DNA from: a virus
DNA length: 20,892 bases
Virus record (IMG/VR): IMGVR_UViG_3300038305_000186
Location: 1 to 20,892 of that record
Reading direction: 5' to 3' (one strand)
This document shows positions 12,764-18,430 of the stretch, one piece after another. Made by a program: the position numbers and the translations under genes. The first letter of the stretch is position 1; every line of letters starts with the position of its first letter. The notes below the pieces were generated by a model. It did no database searches and had not been told where the DNA came from. It worked only from the letters and a program-made list of their open reading frames with translations.

Positions 12764-12958
12764 ATGAATAGACGTATAGATTATAATGATGAGAAAGCTA
12801 TGGAGATGGCTATTGAGCTTATCCTCATGAGAACACTTAATACAATTCGTCTGAGTGACTTAGAAGACGCACTTGAAATGGAGTTTGATGACTTCTGTAA
12901 TGCGTTAGATGTCTTTGAGAGTGTTCGTAAACAATATAAGCTAACGAAAGGATTTTAA
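12764..12958 (+). CDS. 64-residue hypothetical helical protein
   Basis: This is a small, acidic, helical protein: DEKAMEMAIELILMRTLNTI, then LSDLEDALEMEFDDFCNALDVFESVRKQY. Two or three helices with a turn around RLSDLEDAL could form a small helix-turn-helix-like fold, but basic residues are too few for confident DNA binding. It starts four bases after the previous gene, behind a GGAAGAG-like site, and the next ATG is the first base after its stop codon. Confidence 0.65.
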   Translation: MNRRIDYNDEKAMEMAIELILMRTLNTIRLSDLEDALEMEFDDFCNALDVFESVRKQYKLTKGF

Positions 12959-13129
12959 ATGTCAACCTTCTTTGGGTTAGTAGGGAGTATTGCATTCTTC
13001 CTCTTAATTGCTTGGATATTCCTAGCGATAATCTCAGGGGCTTTTGAGTTAATTGGATATCTATTGAATCCAGTACTTTTAATCTCCATTGGGGTAGCCT
13101 CTGTAGTACTAGCGTGGCTATTCTCATGA
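12959..13129 (+). CDS. 56-residue two-span membrane protein
   Basis: ATG at 12959 directly follows the preceding TAA, with AAAGGA inside the end of that gene as ribosome-binding site. The product is almost entirely hydrophobic, with spans at about 4-27 (FFGLVGSIAFFLLIAWIFLAIIS) and 35-55 (YLLNPVLLISIGVASVVLAWLF), and almost no charge. It should be an inner-membrane protein. A holin-like role is possible by composition, but it is not next to a lysin gene. It ends in TGA overlapping the next ATG (ATGA). Confidence 0.7.
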   Translation: MSTFFGLVGSIAFFLLIAWIFLAIISGAFELIGYLLNPVLLISIGVASVVLAWLFS

Positions 13130-13320
13130 GTAGGTGTGAAGATCTTGAGGTTGAGTATAAGAACCTAAAGGCAAACTCACCTTGCAAAGGTGTGTGCTGG
13201 ATAGAGCCTAACGGGGTTTGTTCAGGGTGCGATAGGAGTGCTAAAGAAATCAGGGATTTCGGAAAGCGTTTTATGGAATTACAATCAGAGATTAGGAGGC
13301 TGAAAGATGGTAATAATTGA
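13126..13320 (+). CDS. DUF1289-like four-cysteine protein
   Basis: I chose the ATG at 13126, which overlaps the preceding stop codon as ATGA. A GTG four codons earlier lacks support. The 64-residue protein has SPCKGVCWIEPNGVCSGCDRSAKEI, which matches the DUF1289 pattern (SPC..C......C.GC.R...EI). Cys20, Cys24, Cys32 and Cys35 could bind zinc or an iron-sulphur centre. The C-terminal half is a charged helix. DUF1289 proteins are common in proteobacterial chromosomes, where their function is unknown, so a phage copy may have been captured from a host. The end overlaps the metallopeptidase gene by 14 bases. Confidence 0.75.
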   Translation: MSRCEDLEVEYKNLKANSPCKGVCWIEPNGVCSGCDRSAKEIRDFGKRFMELQSEIRRLKDGNN

Positions 13321-13768
13321 TTACGAGTGGTCTTCGGATGGCGACCATAATGCCATTGAGAACTGGGCTACAGACTTTCTATGTCACCTAGACGACAGTC
13401 TATTTGATAAAGGAGTAGCCTCTAAGTATGTTAGCATTAAGATACGACACAATAATAACGATAGGATGGTAGGATATTGTCACGGGGACGAAGAGGAGGT
13501 TTACATAGAATTAGACGAAACACTAATAGGAGACGAAGACTACTTCAAGGAGACGCTAGCACACGAGCTAGTACATACCAAACAACTCCTGAAAGGAGAA
13601 CTAAAAGATAAAGAAGGGTTCAACGTAGTTTGGAAAGGAGAAGACTACATTAACCTAGGGCAAGCCCTAACGGAAGAGACATACAAAGCTCTTCCATGGG
13701 AAATTGAAGCGTACGCCCGACAAGAAGATTACACTCTCATACCGAATGAACCTTTCTTCGAGGTATAA
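13307..13768 (+). CDS. HExxH metallopeptidase-like protein
   Basis: This 153-residue protein has a zinc-binding HELVH at 86-90 inside FKETLAHELVHTKQLLKGEL. A downstream acidic candidate third ligand is Glu134 in LPWEIEAYARQ. The layout, with a strand rich in acidic residues ahead of the helix (EEEVYIELDETL), is that of small single-domain zincins related to SprT/WLM-like and other phage metallopeptidases. The substrate is unknown; host or phage proteins are possible. The gene starts within the end of the DUF1289-like gene, behind a GGAGG site. Its stop codon lies inside the promoter-like motif at 13763. Confidence 0.7.
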   Translation: MVIIDYEWSSDGDHNAIENWATDFLCHLDDSLFDKGVASKYVSIKIRHNNNDRMVGYCHGDEEEVYIELDETLIGDEDYFKETLAHELVHTKQLLKGELKDKEGFNVVWKGEDYINLGQALTEETYKALPWEIEAYARQEDYTLIPNEPFFEV

Positions 13769-13781
13769 GTCCCTATAAGAA
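13763..13781 (+). promoter_or_regulatory. Candidate phage promoter motif, rightward
   Basis: GTATAAGTCCCTATAAGAA, exactly the leftward copy at 9725-9743 read on its sense strand. It overlaps the stop codon of the metallopeptidase gene and lies about 115 bases before the next start. The matching downstream bases (AAG) give a CCCT/AGGG hairpin option. Confidence 0.65.
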
Positions 13782-13790
13782 AGGGGTCTC

Positions 13791-13860
13791 TAAGATATCC
13801 TTAAAGGATATTAAAGGGATTATTAAAAGAATAATAATAATAAGATATCCTTAAAGGATA
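13791..13860 (+). repeat. Two identical 20-bp hairpin-forming repeats
   Basis: TAAGATATCCTTAAAGGATA occurs at 13791-13810 and again at 13841-13860, 50 bases apart. Each can fold (ATATCC/GGATAT or ATCC/GGAT around TTAAA). The spacer is AT-rich and includes a TAA-like run (13828-13843). They sit in a 126-base gap without a gene, between the promoter-like motif and the next ribosome-binding site. They could be operator sites for a dimeric repressor or twin RNA hairpins. Confidence 0.8.
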
Positions 13861-13894
13861 CTCTTAGGAGCAAACCATCAACTGAAGGAGATTT

Positions 13895-14116
13895 ATGATG
13901 GACTACATTGATTCAATTGAGAAGGCCGCTGGATATTATCTTTGCGATCCTCTCCCAGAGAACTGGATGGACTTAGATGAAGATAAGCTTCATGCCCATC
14001 TAGAGAATTACGCATGGGAGCCATTTGAATATTACGATGGCGATAAACTGTGGGGTCTCATTGACGAACTCGCTGCAGACTTTAGGTATGTAGTTAATAT
14101 AGAAGGGACAAAATAA
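13895..14116 (+). CDS. Hypothetical acidic protein, 73 residues
   Basis: A double ATG (13895 and 13898) follows AAGGAG. The product is acidic and aromatic (MMDYIDSIEKAAGYYLCDPLPENWMDLDEDKLHAH...WEPFEYYDGDKLWGLIDELAADF), probably helical. No family was recognised. It is the first gene after the promoter-like motif and twin hairpins, and starts another closely packed run of small genes. Negative charge and small size recall DNA-mimic or antirestriction proteins, but that is only a resemblance in composition. Confidence 0.7.
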   Translation: MMDYIDSIEKAAGYYLCDPLPENWMDLDEDKLHAHLENYAWEPFEYYDGDKLWGLIDELAADFRYVVNIEGTK

Positions 14117-14117
14117 T

Positions 14118-14621
14118 ATGACTGACTATAAAGAAATGTTAATGACACTTAAGGATGACCAACTAGCAGTCCTAGAGGATGACCTACACAGTCTCCTCGA
14201 TCAATATGCAGATGAGATTCATTCTCTTGAAACTCAGATTGAAGATATCTGGAGTGAATACTCGTGGTACGACTCACAGACTGGAGATTATAACCTGAGT
14301 GGGAACGCTTATCACTACGAAGAGAACCTTCAAGGGGAAATTCGGAGTGTAGAAGAGAAGGTTGAAATAACTAGGAATCAGTTGAAGAATCTCCTAGATT
14401 CAAAGTTCGAAGCAAATGACGACCTATACTACGAAGCAATCGAGAATGGCTATGCTTATTACGGGCAAGAAGGGAATCCTTTGACTAAAACAGAATGGCT
14501 CTCCGAAAGAGCTACCTTAGACACTATCATTGAACATGCTAAGTTCGAATCAAATAACGACCTATACTACGCAGCAATGATGCTGAAGACTCTATTAAAG
14601 AAAGAGATAGATAATGAGTAA
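14118..14621 (+). CDS. Hypothetical coiled-coil protein with internal repeats
   Basis: This is a 167-residue acidic protein. The first half is a coiled-coil helix (LAVLEDDLHSLLDQYADEIHSLETQIEDI, later EIRSVEEKVEITRNQLKNLL). In the second half, KFEANDDLYYEAI (about 96-108) returns as KFESNNDLYYAAM (about 142-154), from a 38-base DNA repeat. The intervening IENGYAYYGQEGN is repeated nearly identically in the next gene. No enzyme motif is visible. It starts one base after the preceding TAA, and overlaps the next gene by eight bases. Function unknown. The repeats suggest a recombination-prone or modular origin. Confidence 0.7.
   Translation: MTDYKEMLMTLKDDQLAVLEDDLHSLLDQYADEIHSLETQIEDIWSEYSWYDSQTGDYNLSGNAYHYEENLQGEIRSVEEKVEITRNQLKNLLDSKFEANDDLYYEAIENGYAYYGQEGNPLTKTEWLSERATLDTIIEHAKFESNNDLYYAAMMLKTLLKKEIDNE
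14403..14578 (+). repeat. 38-bp internal direct repeat
   Basis: 14403-14440 and 14541-14578 match at 35 of 38 bases by eye, both in the same frame, and encode K-F-E-(A/S)-N-(D/N)-D-L-Y-Y. The copies are 138 bases apart within one gene. Confidence 0.85.
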
Positions 14622-14743
14622 AACCTACGAAGTAAATGTAACGGAAAATGTTAGTGGTTTCTTTCATGTCGAAGCGGAAAGTCCAGCTGAAGCTGCTTTC
14701 TTAATCGAGAATGGCTATGCTTATTACGAGCAAGAAGGGAATC
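14439..14743 (+). repeat. 40-bp direct repeat shared by two genes
   Basis: 14439-14478 and 14704-14743 match at 39 of 40 bases and encode IENGYAYY(G/E)QEGN in both genes, in the reading frame of each. The rest of the two proteins is unrelated by eye, so the segment seems to have been copied between neighbours recently. Confidence 0.9.
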
Positions 14744-15003
14744 ATTTCGATCTTGAGTATACTATTAGTGACCTTCGAGACCAAGAAGATTATGAAGACG
14801 TATACGACTACGATGAACATAAAGCTTTTGAGAAGGCTTACGCTGATGGTCGAAGCTTTCACGATGCACAAGGCCAACTCGAACTTAACGATGGGAAGCC
14901 TGCTTGGAATGATGGGAAGCCTGCTTGGAATGAAGCGCATCTCTTCGCCCTCAACTACGCTCGTGAAGAAACAGGATTAGGATTAAATGAACAAACAAAT
15001 TAA
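14614..15003 (+). CDS. Hypothetical protein with tandem DGKPAWN repeat
   Basis: This 129-residue acidic protein starts eight bases inside the previous gene. The N-terminus (KTYEVNVTENVSGFFHVEAESPAEAAFLIENG) has the strand-then-helix look of small phage proteins in which a short beta unit precedes a helix. IENGYAYYEQEGN (about 31-43) is shared with the previous gene at DNA level. DGKPAWN occurs twice in tandem (about 93-106) from a 21-base repeat. No function was recognised. The next gene's ATG lies 17 bases before its stop codon. Confidence 0.7.
   Translation: MSKTYEVNVTENVSGFFHVEAESPAEAAFLIENGYAYYEQEGNHFDLEYTISDLRDQEDYEDVYDYDEHKAFEKAYADGRSFHDAQGQLELNDGKPAWNDGKPAWNEAHLFALNYAREETGLGLNEQTN
14890..14931 (+). 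repeat. 21-bp perfect tandem duplication
   Basis: Two identical adjacent units (14890-14910 and 14911-14931) encode DGKPAWN twice. The lack of any difference points to a recent slippage or duplication event. Confidence 0.92.
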
Positions 15004-15121
15004 AAAAGACTTGCGCGTTCTAAGAAAACGTGCTATAAAACTACAAAACAATATGCACCCCAAGAAAGTCTCTATGGCAGAGGCTTTACGACTAGCGCAG
15101 AAAGGAACTGATAATGCGTGA
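14987..15121 (+). CDS. 44-residue basic protein
   Basis: ATG at 14987 lies within the end of the previous gene, and the frame ends in TGA at 15119-15121, overlapping the next ATG (15114) by eight bases. The product (MNKQIKKDLRVLRKRAIKLQNN...) is strongly basic and helical, unlike its acidic neighbours, and could bind nucleic acid. No clear ribosome-binding site is visible, and translation may be coupled. The overlaps on both sides support it being real, but the short length leaves doubt. Confidence 0.55.
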   Translation: MNKQIKKDLRVLRKRAIKLQNNMHPKKVSMAEALRLAQKGTDNA

Positions 15122-15500
15122 ACCTTATGAAGACACTATGAAACGTTTGAGTGAAGACGAGAAGCACTCTACTTATTGGTCGCACTCAGCTGCCCGACAT
15201 ACTCAAGAGTTTGAGCGGTCAGAAGAGCGTACCCAACAGGAAGAGCTAGCTGGGTCTATGCGTGCTGAAGCTATTAACAACGCACCGATCGATGAGCTTA
15301 ACGCTGAAATGGAAGCTGAAGCTTTCGAGGAAGACTTACTCAATGATATGCGTGGGACTCTTTTGAATGCCGTAAGTATCATTGACGATATCGTGGGTGA
15401 TTACATCCAAGATGAAACTCCTATTCGAGTAGGCTCTGTCATCTCGATTAAGGAACAACTACTCTGGGTGATGGACGCCCAAGAGAAACTTCGTAGCTAG
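15114..15500 (+). CDS. Hypothetical acidic protein, 128 residues
   Basis: The ATG at 15114 follows GAAAGGA. The protein is helical and acidic: YEDTMKRLSEDEKHSTYWSHSAARHTQEFERSEERTQQEELAG, then a segment rich in Ala and Glu (MRAEAINNAPIDELNAEMEAEAFEEDLLNDM), then a more mixed C-terminus (LLNAVSIIDDIVGDYIQDETPIRVGSVISIKEQLLWVMD). No known motif was found. It is part of the small-gene run 13895-16427 and is likely early or middle expressed. Confidence 0.7.
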   Translation: MREPYEDTMKRLSEDEKHSTYWSHSAARHTQEFERSEERTQQEELAGSMRAEAINNAPIDELNAEMEAEAFEEDLLNDMRGTLLNAVSIIDDIVGDYIQDETPIRVGSVISIKEQLLWVMDAQEKLRS

Positions 15501-15513
15501 AAAGGCTATTACA

Positions 15514-15735
15514 ATGAAACTACTTAAAACAATTTACAACATTATTACTAATACTAAATCTTACAGTACTCCTTCAGCTACTTGGCGGTATAACCCGCGA
15601 ACAGCTTTGATTACGCAAGAGTGTAAGAAAGCTAATATGAAAAAATCTATTATCGATTACTCACCTGACCATCGTACATGGCGTACGCATATTGAGCGAG
15701 TAGAGCGTAAAGCTCGTTGGATTGTTCGCGTTTAA
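15514..15735 (+). CDS. Hypothetical basic protein, 73 residues
   Basis: This small protein is Lys/Arg-rich ([17 protein letters not shown], later [32 protein letters not shown]). The basic, aromatic C-terminus could contact nucleic acid or membrane. The family is unknown. The start at 15514 follows a GAAAGG-like site 13 bases after the preceding gene. Its TAA stop codon overlaps the ATG of the SleB-type hydrolase (TAATG), so the two may be co-translated, which hints at a shared job such as lysis or wall processing. That link is inference. Confidence 0.65.
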   Translation: MKLLKTIYNIITNTKSYSTPSATWRYNPRTALITQECKKANMKKSIIDYSPDHRTWRTHIERVERKARWIVRV

Positions 15736-16151
15736 TGCTTGAACCGCTATCATGTTTAGCTGCAGCGATTTACTTTGAAGCTCGTTCTGAGCCTTTCGAA
15801 GGACAAATCGCTGTAGCAAATGTTGTTCTTGAAAGAGTCGAAAGCAAACATTACCCTAACGATGTTTGTTCTGTAGTATATCAAGGAGAACATACCGAAG
15901 AAGGTCACCCGAAAAAGTACCGTTGTCAATTTACATTCTATTGCGACGGAATTGATGAGAAGATTACCCAAGCAAAGGCTTATCACGACTCAGTCGAGGT
16001 AGCTCAGCTTGCTTTGAATGGCATCGTATACGGACCGACTATCGGTGCTACACACTACCACACTACTGGTGTCAACCCCTACTGGATTAGTGATTTCGAG
16101 TACTCACACTTAGTTGGTACTCATATTTTCTATGTAGACGTTGACCGCTAA
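15735..16151 (+). CDS. SleB-type cell wall hydrolase
   Basis: I chose the ATG at 15735, which overlaps the previous stop codon. A TTG six codons earlier is less likely. The 138-residue protein has the Hydrolase_2 (SleB/CwlJ) pattern: [29 protein letters not shown] at about 7-35 with likely catalytic Glu15, [11 protein letters not shown] at 40-50, CQFTFYCDG at 64-72, then [14 protein letters not shown] near 104-117. Family members cleave peptidoglycan glycan strands or act in cortex lysis. There is no signal peptide. This is a second lysin, encoded with early-type genes on the strand opposite to the holin/M15 pair. It may act at infection, in superinfection control, or in lysis. Confidence 0.88.
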   Translation: MLEPLSCLAAAIYFEARSEPFEGQIAVANVVLERVESKHYPNDVCSVVYQGEHTEEGHPKKYRCQFTFYCDGIDEKITQAKAYHDSVEVAQLALNGIVYGPTIGATHYHTTGVNPYWISDFEYSHLVGTHIFYVDVDR

Positions 16152-16184
16152 TCGAGTTTAATTCTAGTAAAAGGATATAATATT

Positions 16185-16427
16185 ATGGCTAAAAAACATC
16201 TTACAGTAGGCATTGATGTCTACACACGGAACATGGCTAAGGCTGCTGGTGATTGGGTTCGCCTTGTAGAGCATGGCGCTGAACCAAATCTTTACGTTAA
16301 TACTTGGAACGTCAAGACAGCTAATCTCTCTTTAAGTGGCTGTAACTTCAATCAAGAAGTCTGGGCTATTCTAGAAGGAATTCAAGATGATTCTGATTAT
16401 GAGGCTGACTCGAACGACTTTGAGTAG
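16185..16427 (+). CDS. Hypothetical protein, 80 residues
   Basis: I do not recognise this protein. It starts at 16185 behind AAAAGGA. The N-terminus is basic (MAKKHLTVGIDVYTRNMAKAAGDWVRLVEHG), the middle looks like beta strands (YVNTWNVKTANLSLSGCNF), and the C-terminus is acidic (EGIQDDSDYEADSNDFE). An acidic end with a closing F-E is reminiscent of SSB tails but the fold signature is missing. Its TAG stop codon overlaps the promoter-like motif at 16427. Confidence 0.65.
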   Translation: MAKKHLTVGIDVYTRNMAKAAGDWVRLVEHGAEPNLYVNTWNVKTANLSLSGCNFNQEVWAILEGIQDDSDYEADSNDFE

Positions 16428-16445
16428 CATAAGGCCCTATAAGAA
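16427..16445 (+). promoter_or_regulatory. Candidate phage promoter motif, rightward
   Basis: GCATAAGGCCCTATAAGAA matches the 13763 copy at 17 of 19 bases. It begins at the last base of a stop codon and lies 20 bases before the DUF3310 start, with the GAAGGAG ribosome-binding site just downstream. A transcript starting near its end would have a very short leader. Confidence 0.6.
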
Positions 16446-16465
16446 TACTGAAGGAGACTATTCTT

Positions 16466-16711
16466 ATGAAGAAAAATATTGACGATCATGTTAACCCTGC
16501 TCATTACAAGGAAATAATTCCTGGTTACGAGTATATGGACATGATGGAATATATGCTTGCAGACTTTCAGGGTGTAGAAGCACACCTGATGGGTCAAGTC
16601 TACAAGTATCTCATGCGTCTCGGTAAGAAAGACGCTAAAATACAGGATGCCAAGAAAGCAAAATGGTATCTCGACCGCTTAATCACAACCTATAAAACTG
16701 ATGGAGAATAA
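16466..16711 (+). CDS. DUF3310 protein
   Basis: This 81-residue protein has the DUF3310 pattern: an N-terminal VNPAHYKE (9-16), a central helix leading to LMGQVYKYLMRLGKK (about 41-55), and DAKKAKWYLDRLI (about 61-73). The same domain is seen in T7 gp1.7, a phage nucleotide kinase, but in stand-alone form its activity is not established. A role in nucleotide metabolism is plausible given the ribonucleotide reductase and the HAD nucleotidase in this genome. It follows a promoter-like motif, and the second SSB gene starts two bases after it. Confidence 0.88.
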   Translation: MKKNIDDHVNPAHYKEIIPGYEYMDMMEYMLADFQGVEAHLMGQVYKYLMRLGKKDAKIQDAKKAKWYLDRLITTYKTDGE

Positions 16712-16713
16712 AT

Positions 16714-17184
16714 ATGAGTGAAAGTAAAGTAATGATTGTACGTGACCTGAAAGCTTACTACCCAAAGCTGAAGAAGCCAGTAGCACCGTTTGGTACTGAG
16801 CAATTCGAGCTACAAGTACGGACTGAAGAAAGCTCAGAAGCTTTTAAGACTCTCACTGATTTAGGTGTGAAAGGTAAGCCACAAGAAGATGGTACGATCG
16901 CATTTAATCTTAAGCGTAAAGCAAAGAACCGCAAGGGTGACGAGAATGGCGCACCCGATGTAGTCGATGCAGCGCGGAAGCCGTTTGACGCTTCTATTAT
17001 TGGTAACGGTTCTGGCGTTAATGTCAAACTGTTTACCTACCCTTACGATGTTCAAGGGCGTAAAGGCACTGGCGTAATGTTGTCTGCCGTACAAGTCACT
17101 GATTTAGTTGAGTACAAACCAACAAACAACGTTGACTTTGATGCGGTAGAAGATACTACTGTAGGTGCTGAAGAAGACTTTTAA
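16714..17184 (+). CDS. Single-stranded DNA-binding protein, second paralogue
   Basis: This 156-residue protein shares with the one at 11130-11585 the order IVRDLKAYYPKL.KPVAPFG..QFELQV, then a lysine-rich KRKAKNRKG, then SIIGNGSGVNVKLFTYP (about 94-110), LSAVQVTDLVEYKP, DFDAV and an acidic tail ending EEDF. This is the gp2.5/DUF2815-like phage SSB layout. It seems the better match to a standard replication SSB, as it sits between DUF3310 and PolA. Outside the shared blocks the two proteins differ, so duplication is old or the copies were acquired separately. A strong UUCG hairpin follows its stop codon. Confidence 0.82.
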   Translation: MSESKVMIVRDLKAYYPKLKKPVAPFGTEQFELQVRTEESSEAFKTLTDLGVKGKPQEDGTIAFNLKRKAKNRKGDENGAPDVVDAARKPFDASIIGNGSGVNVKLFTYPYDVQGRKGTGVMLSAVQVTDLVEYKPTNNVDFDAVEDTTVGAEEDF

Positions 17185-17193
17185 TTCTTAATT

Positions 17194-17217
17194 GGGGATG
17201 GCTTTCGAGTCATCCCC
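17194..17217 (+). other. UUCG hairpin after SSB gene
   Basis: GGGGATGGCT and AGTCATCCCC form a 10-bp stem (one G-U pair) closed by a TTCG tetraloop, a very stable RNA hairpin. It begins nine bases after the SSB stop codon. No U-run follows (TACAAAGG), so it is more likely a 3'-end protection or attenuation element than an intrinsic terminator. Confidence 0.8.
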
Positions 17218-17232
17218 TACAAAGGACCTTAT

Positions 17233-17562
17233 ATGTCAGATGATAATGTAATTGAGTTTCCTAAATCAGAAGAAGTAAAGGACGCTGAAGAGCAATCGGA
17301 TATCTTCTTTGTTATGGCAGTTTATTTTGACCAGAACTTTAAGAAGCTATTCGAAGAACACGACAGTAAGCTACCTGAGTATATCGCATTGTTAACCCTC
17401 ACAGAGATAGTGATGTATCATATACAAGAAGGTTATGCTTATATTAAAGACGATGATGGAATGCTTCAGCTAGCAATGGCTGAGGGACTTCATGAAGAAC
17501 TTATTGAAGGAATGAAAGAACTCTCTATACTAGATGAAAGGGAAGAACATGATATACATTGA
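17233..17562 (+). CDS. Hypothetical acidic protein, 109 residues
   Basis: The start at 17233 follows an AAAGGA site. The protein begins MSDDNVIEFPK, an opening seen in many small phage and host proteins of unknown role, followed by an acidic linker. Two helices follow (IFFVMAVYFDQNFKKLFEEHD, then IALLTLTEIVMYHIQEGYAYI), then an amphipathic C-terminus (LAMAEGLHEELIEGMKELSIL). No membrane span or catalytic motif stands out. It lies between the second SSB and the nucleotidase gene, which overlaps its end by 14 bases, so a replication-linked role is possible. Confidence 0.7.
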   Translation: MSDDNVIEFPKSEEVKDAEEQSDIFFVMAVYFDQNFKKLFEEHDSKLPEYIALLTLTEIVMYHIQEGYAYIKDDDGMLQLAMAEGLHEELIEGMKELSILDEREEHDIH

Positions 17563-18043
17563 TGGTGACGGACCAATCCAAGACTTCGCTCAATGGATGG
17601 TTGATAATCATATTCCGTTGGGGTATGATCGCGGTGATACAGAAGCAATGTTCCACGAGAAGATTAATAATATCTTTTTACAATCGCCTAAAGCTAAGTA
17701 CTATAGTTATTTCAAACAAATGTATGATCTCTACCCCACAGGCTATATTAAAATCCTTACAGCGGTTGGAGATCATTGGCCTAACGCTGGGACTAAACAT
17801 ATCGCTAGCGTAAATAAAGTTGAGGCATTAAGACGTCTTGGTTTTGAAGTTAGCGACATCATCGTAGTTGATAGTGGTAAAGATAAAATTGCTTACGCTA
17901 TTAACACTGATAACACAGTTAACGTTTTATTTGATGATAAGTGGTCTACTATAGTTGAATGGGAAAAAGCAGGAGGACATGGTATGTTTGTACCAGAATG
18001 TTACTTACGCTTCGAGGAGGCAGGACATGCAGACAGAGCGTGA
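17549..18043 (+). CDS. HAD-like 5'-nucleotidase / phosphatase
   Basis: From the ATG at 17549 this is a 164-residue protein. An ATG at 17534 would add five residues before the first strand and is less likely. MIYIDGDGPI (1-10) is a HAD motif I with nucleophile Asp5 and Asp7. ILTAVGDHW (69-77) offers the motif II Thr71, SGKDK (109-113) a motif III lysine, and NVLFDDKWSTIVEW (125-138) the acidic pair Asp129/Asp130. This resembles the small 5'(3')-deoxyribonucleotidase branch of phage HAD proteins, which remove phosphate from nucleotides. It fits with the nucleotide-metabolism genes here. Its substrate is unknown. Confidence 0.72.
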   Translation: MIYIDGDGPIQDFAQWMVDNHIPLGYDRGDTEAMFHEKINNIFLQSPKAKYYSYFKQMYDLYPTGYIKILTAVGDHWPNAGTKHIASVNKVEALRRLGFEVSDIIVVDSGKDKIAYAINTDNTVNVLFDDKWSTIVEWEKAGGHGMFVPECYLRFEEAGHADRA

Positions 18044-18233
18044 TTTCCTTGGGGAGTCGTTTATAACCTATAAATGTTCTCGATGTCGGAAAGAGATTAT
18101 ATCTATGAAGATGTCTCTCGGCACTCGCACTTGTCCTCGTTGTAGTAATCCTGAAGAAATTAAACCTCCACAGCCAGAAGATATTTTGGCTTCATTAGAA
18201 CACAGAAAGGAAAATAGTAATGGAAATGGATAG
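18027..18233 (+). CDS. Zinc-ribbon protein, 68 residues
   Basis: I chose the ATG at 18027 behind GAGGAGG. A longer in-frame start at 17955 lies deep in the nucleotidase gene. The protein has two Cys pairs, YKCSRCRKE (Cys17, Cys20) and RTCPRCS (Cys36, Cys39), typical of a small zinc ribbon that binds nucleic acid or a protein partner. The C-terminus is an acidic, Pro-rich tail (EEIKPPQPEDI). It overlaps the nucleotidase gene by 17 bases at its start and the next gene by 14 at its end. A role near replication or transcription is plausible but unproven. Confidence 0.75.
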   Translation: MQTERDFLGESFITYKCSRCRKEIISMKMSLGTRTCPRCSNPEEIKPPQPEDILASLEHRKENSNGNG

Positions 18234-18429
18234 TAATCTAGCACAAATTCTTACAACTTATTACTTCGGTATAGTAGGATTTGTTATTGGTTGGGCAATG
18301 CCGCGAGGTCGTGCCTTAAAATATATTCAAATTAAATTCATTCAAGGGCTTCACGCCTTCTTTACTGATGAAGAAGAGTATGTAGTTAAAAAAGTAAATC
18401 GAGTAAGAGGCTCGAAGAAAGGAAAGTAA
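18220..18429 (+). CDS. Small membrane-anchored basic protein
   Basis: This 69-residue protein has one membrane span at about 10-27 (ILTTYYFGIVGFVIGWAM), followed by a basic region (PRGRALKYIQIKF), an acidic DEEEY, and a highly basic end (KKVNRVRGSKKGK). The inner membrane is the likely site, with the basic tail inside. No family was recognised. It overlaps the zinc-ribbon gene by 14 bases, behind a GAAAGGAAA site, and its stop codon is one base from the DNA polymerase start. A link between replication and membrane is conceivable but only inferred from position. Confidence 0.65.
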   Translation: MEMDSNLAQILTTYYFGIVGFVIGWAMPRGRALKYIQIKFIQGLHAFFTDEEEYVVKKVNRVRGSKKGK

Positions 18430-18430
18430 C

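Noticed and set aside
13791-13860. CRISPR array or attachment site
   Set aside because: Only two repeats, AT-rich and palindromic, with no cas genes and no integrase in the window.
16690-16712. CTGATGG before the second SSB gene as a fourth hammerhead core
   Set aside because: The core needs CUGANGA; here the last base is G, and no GAAA/stem III partner is found upstream.
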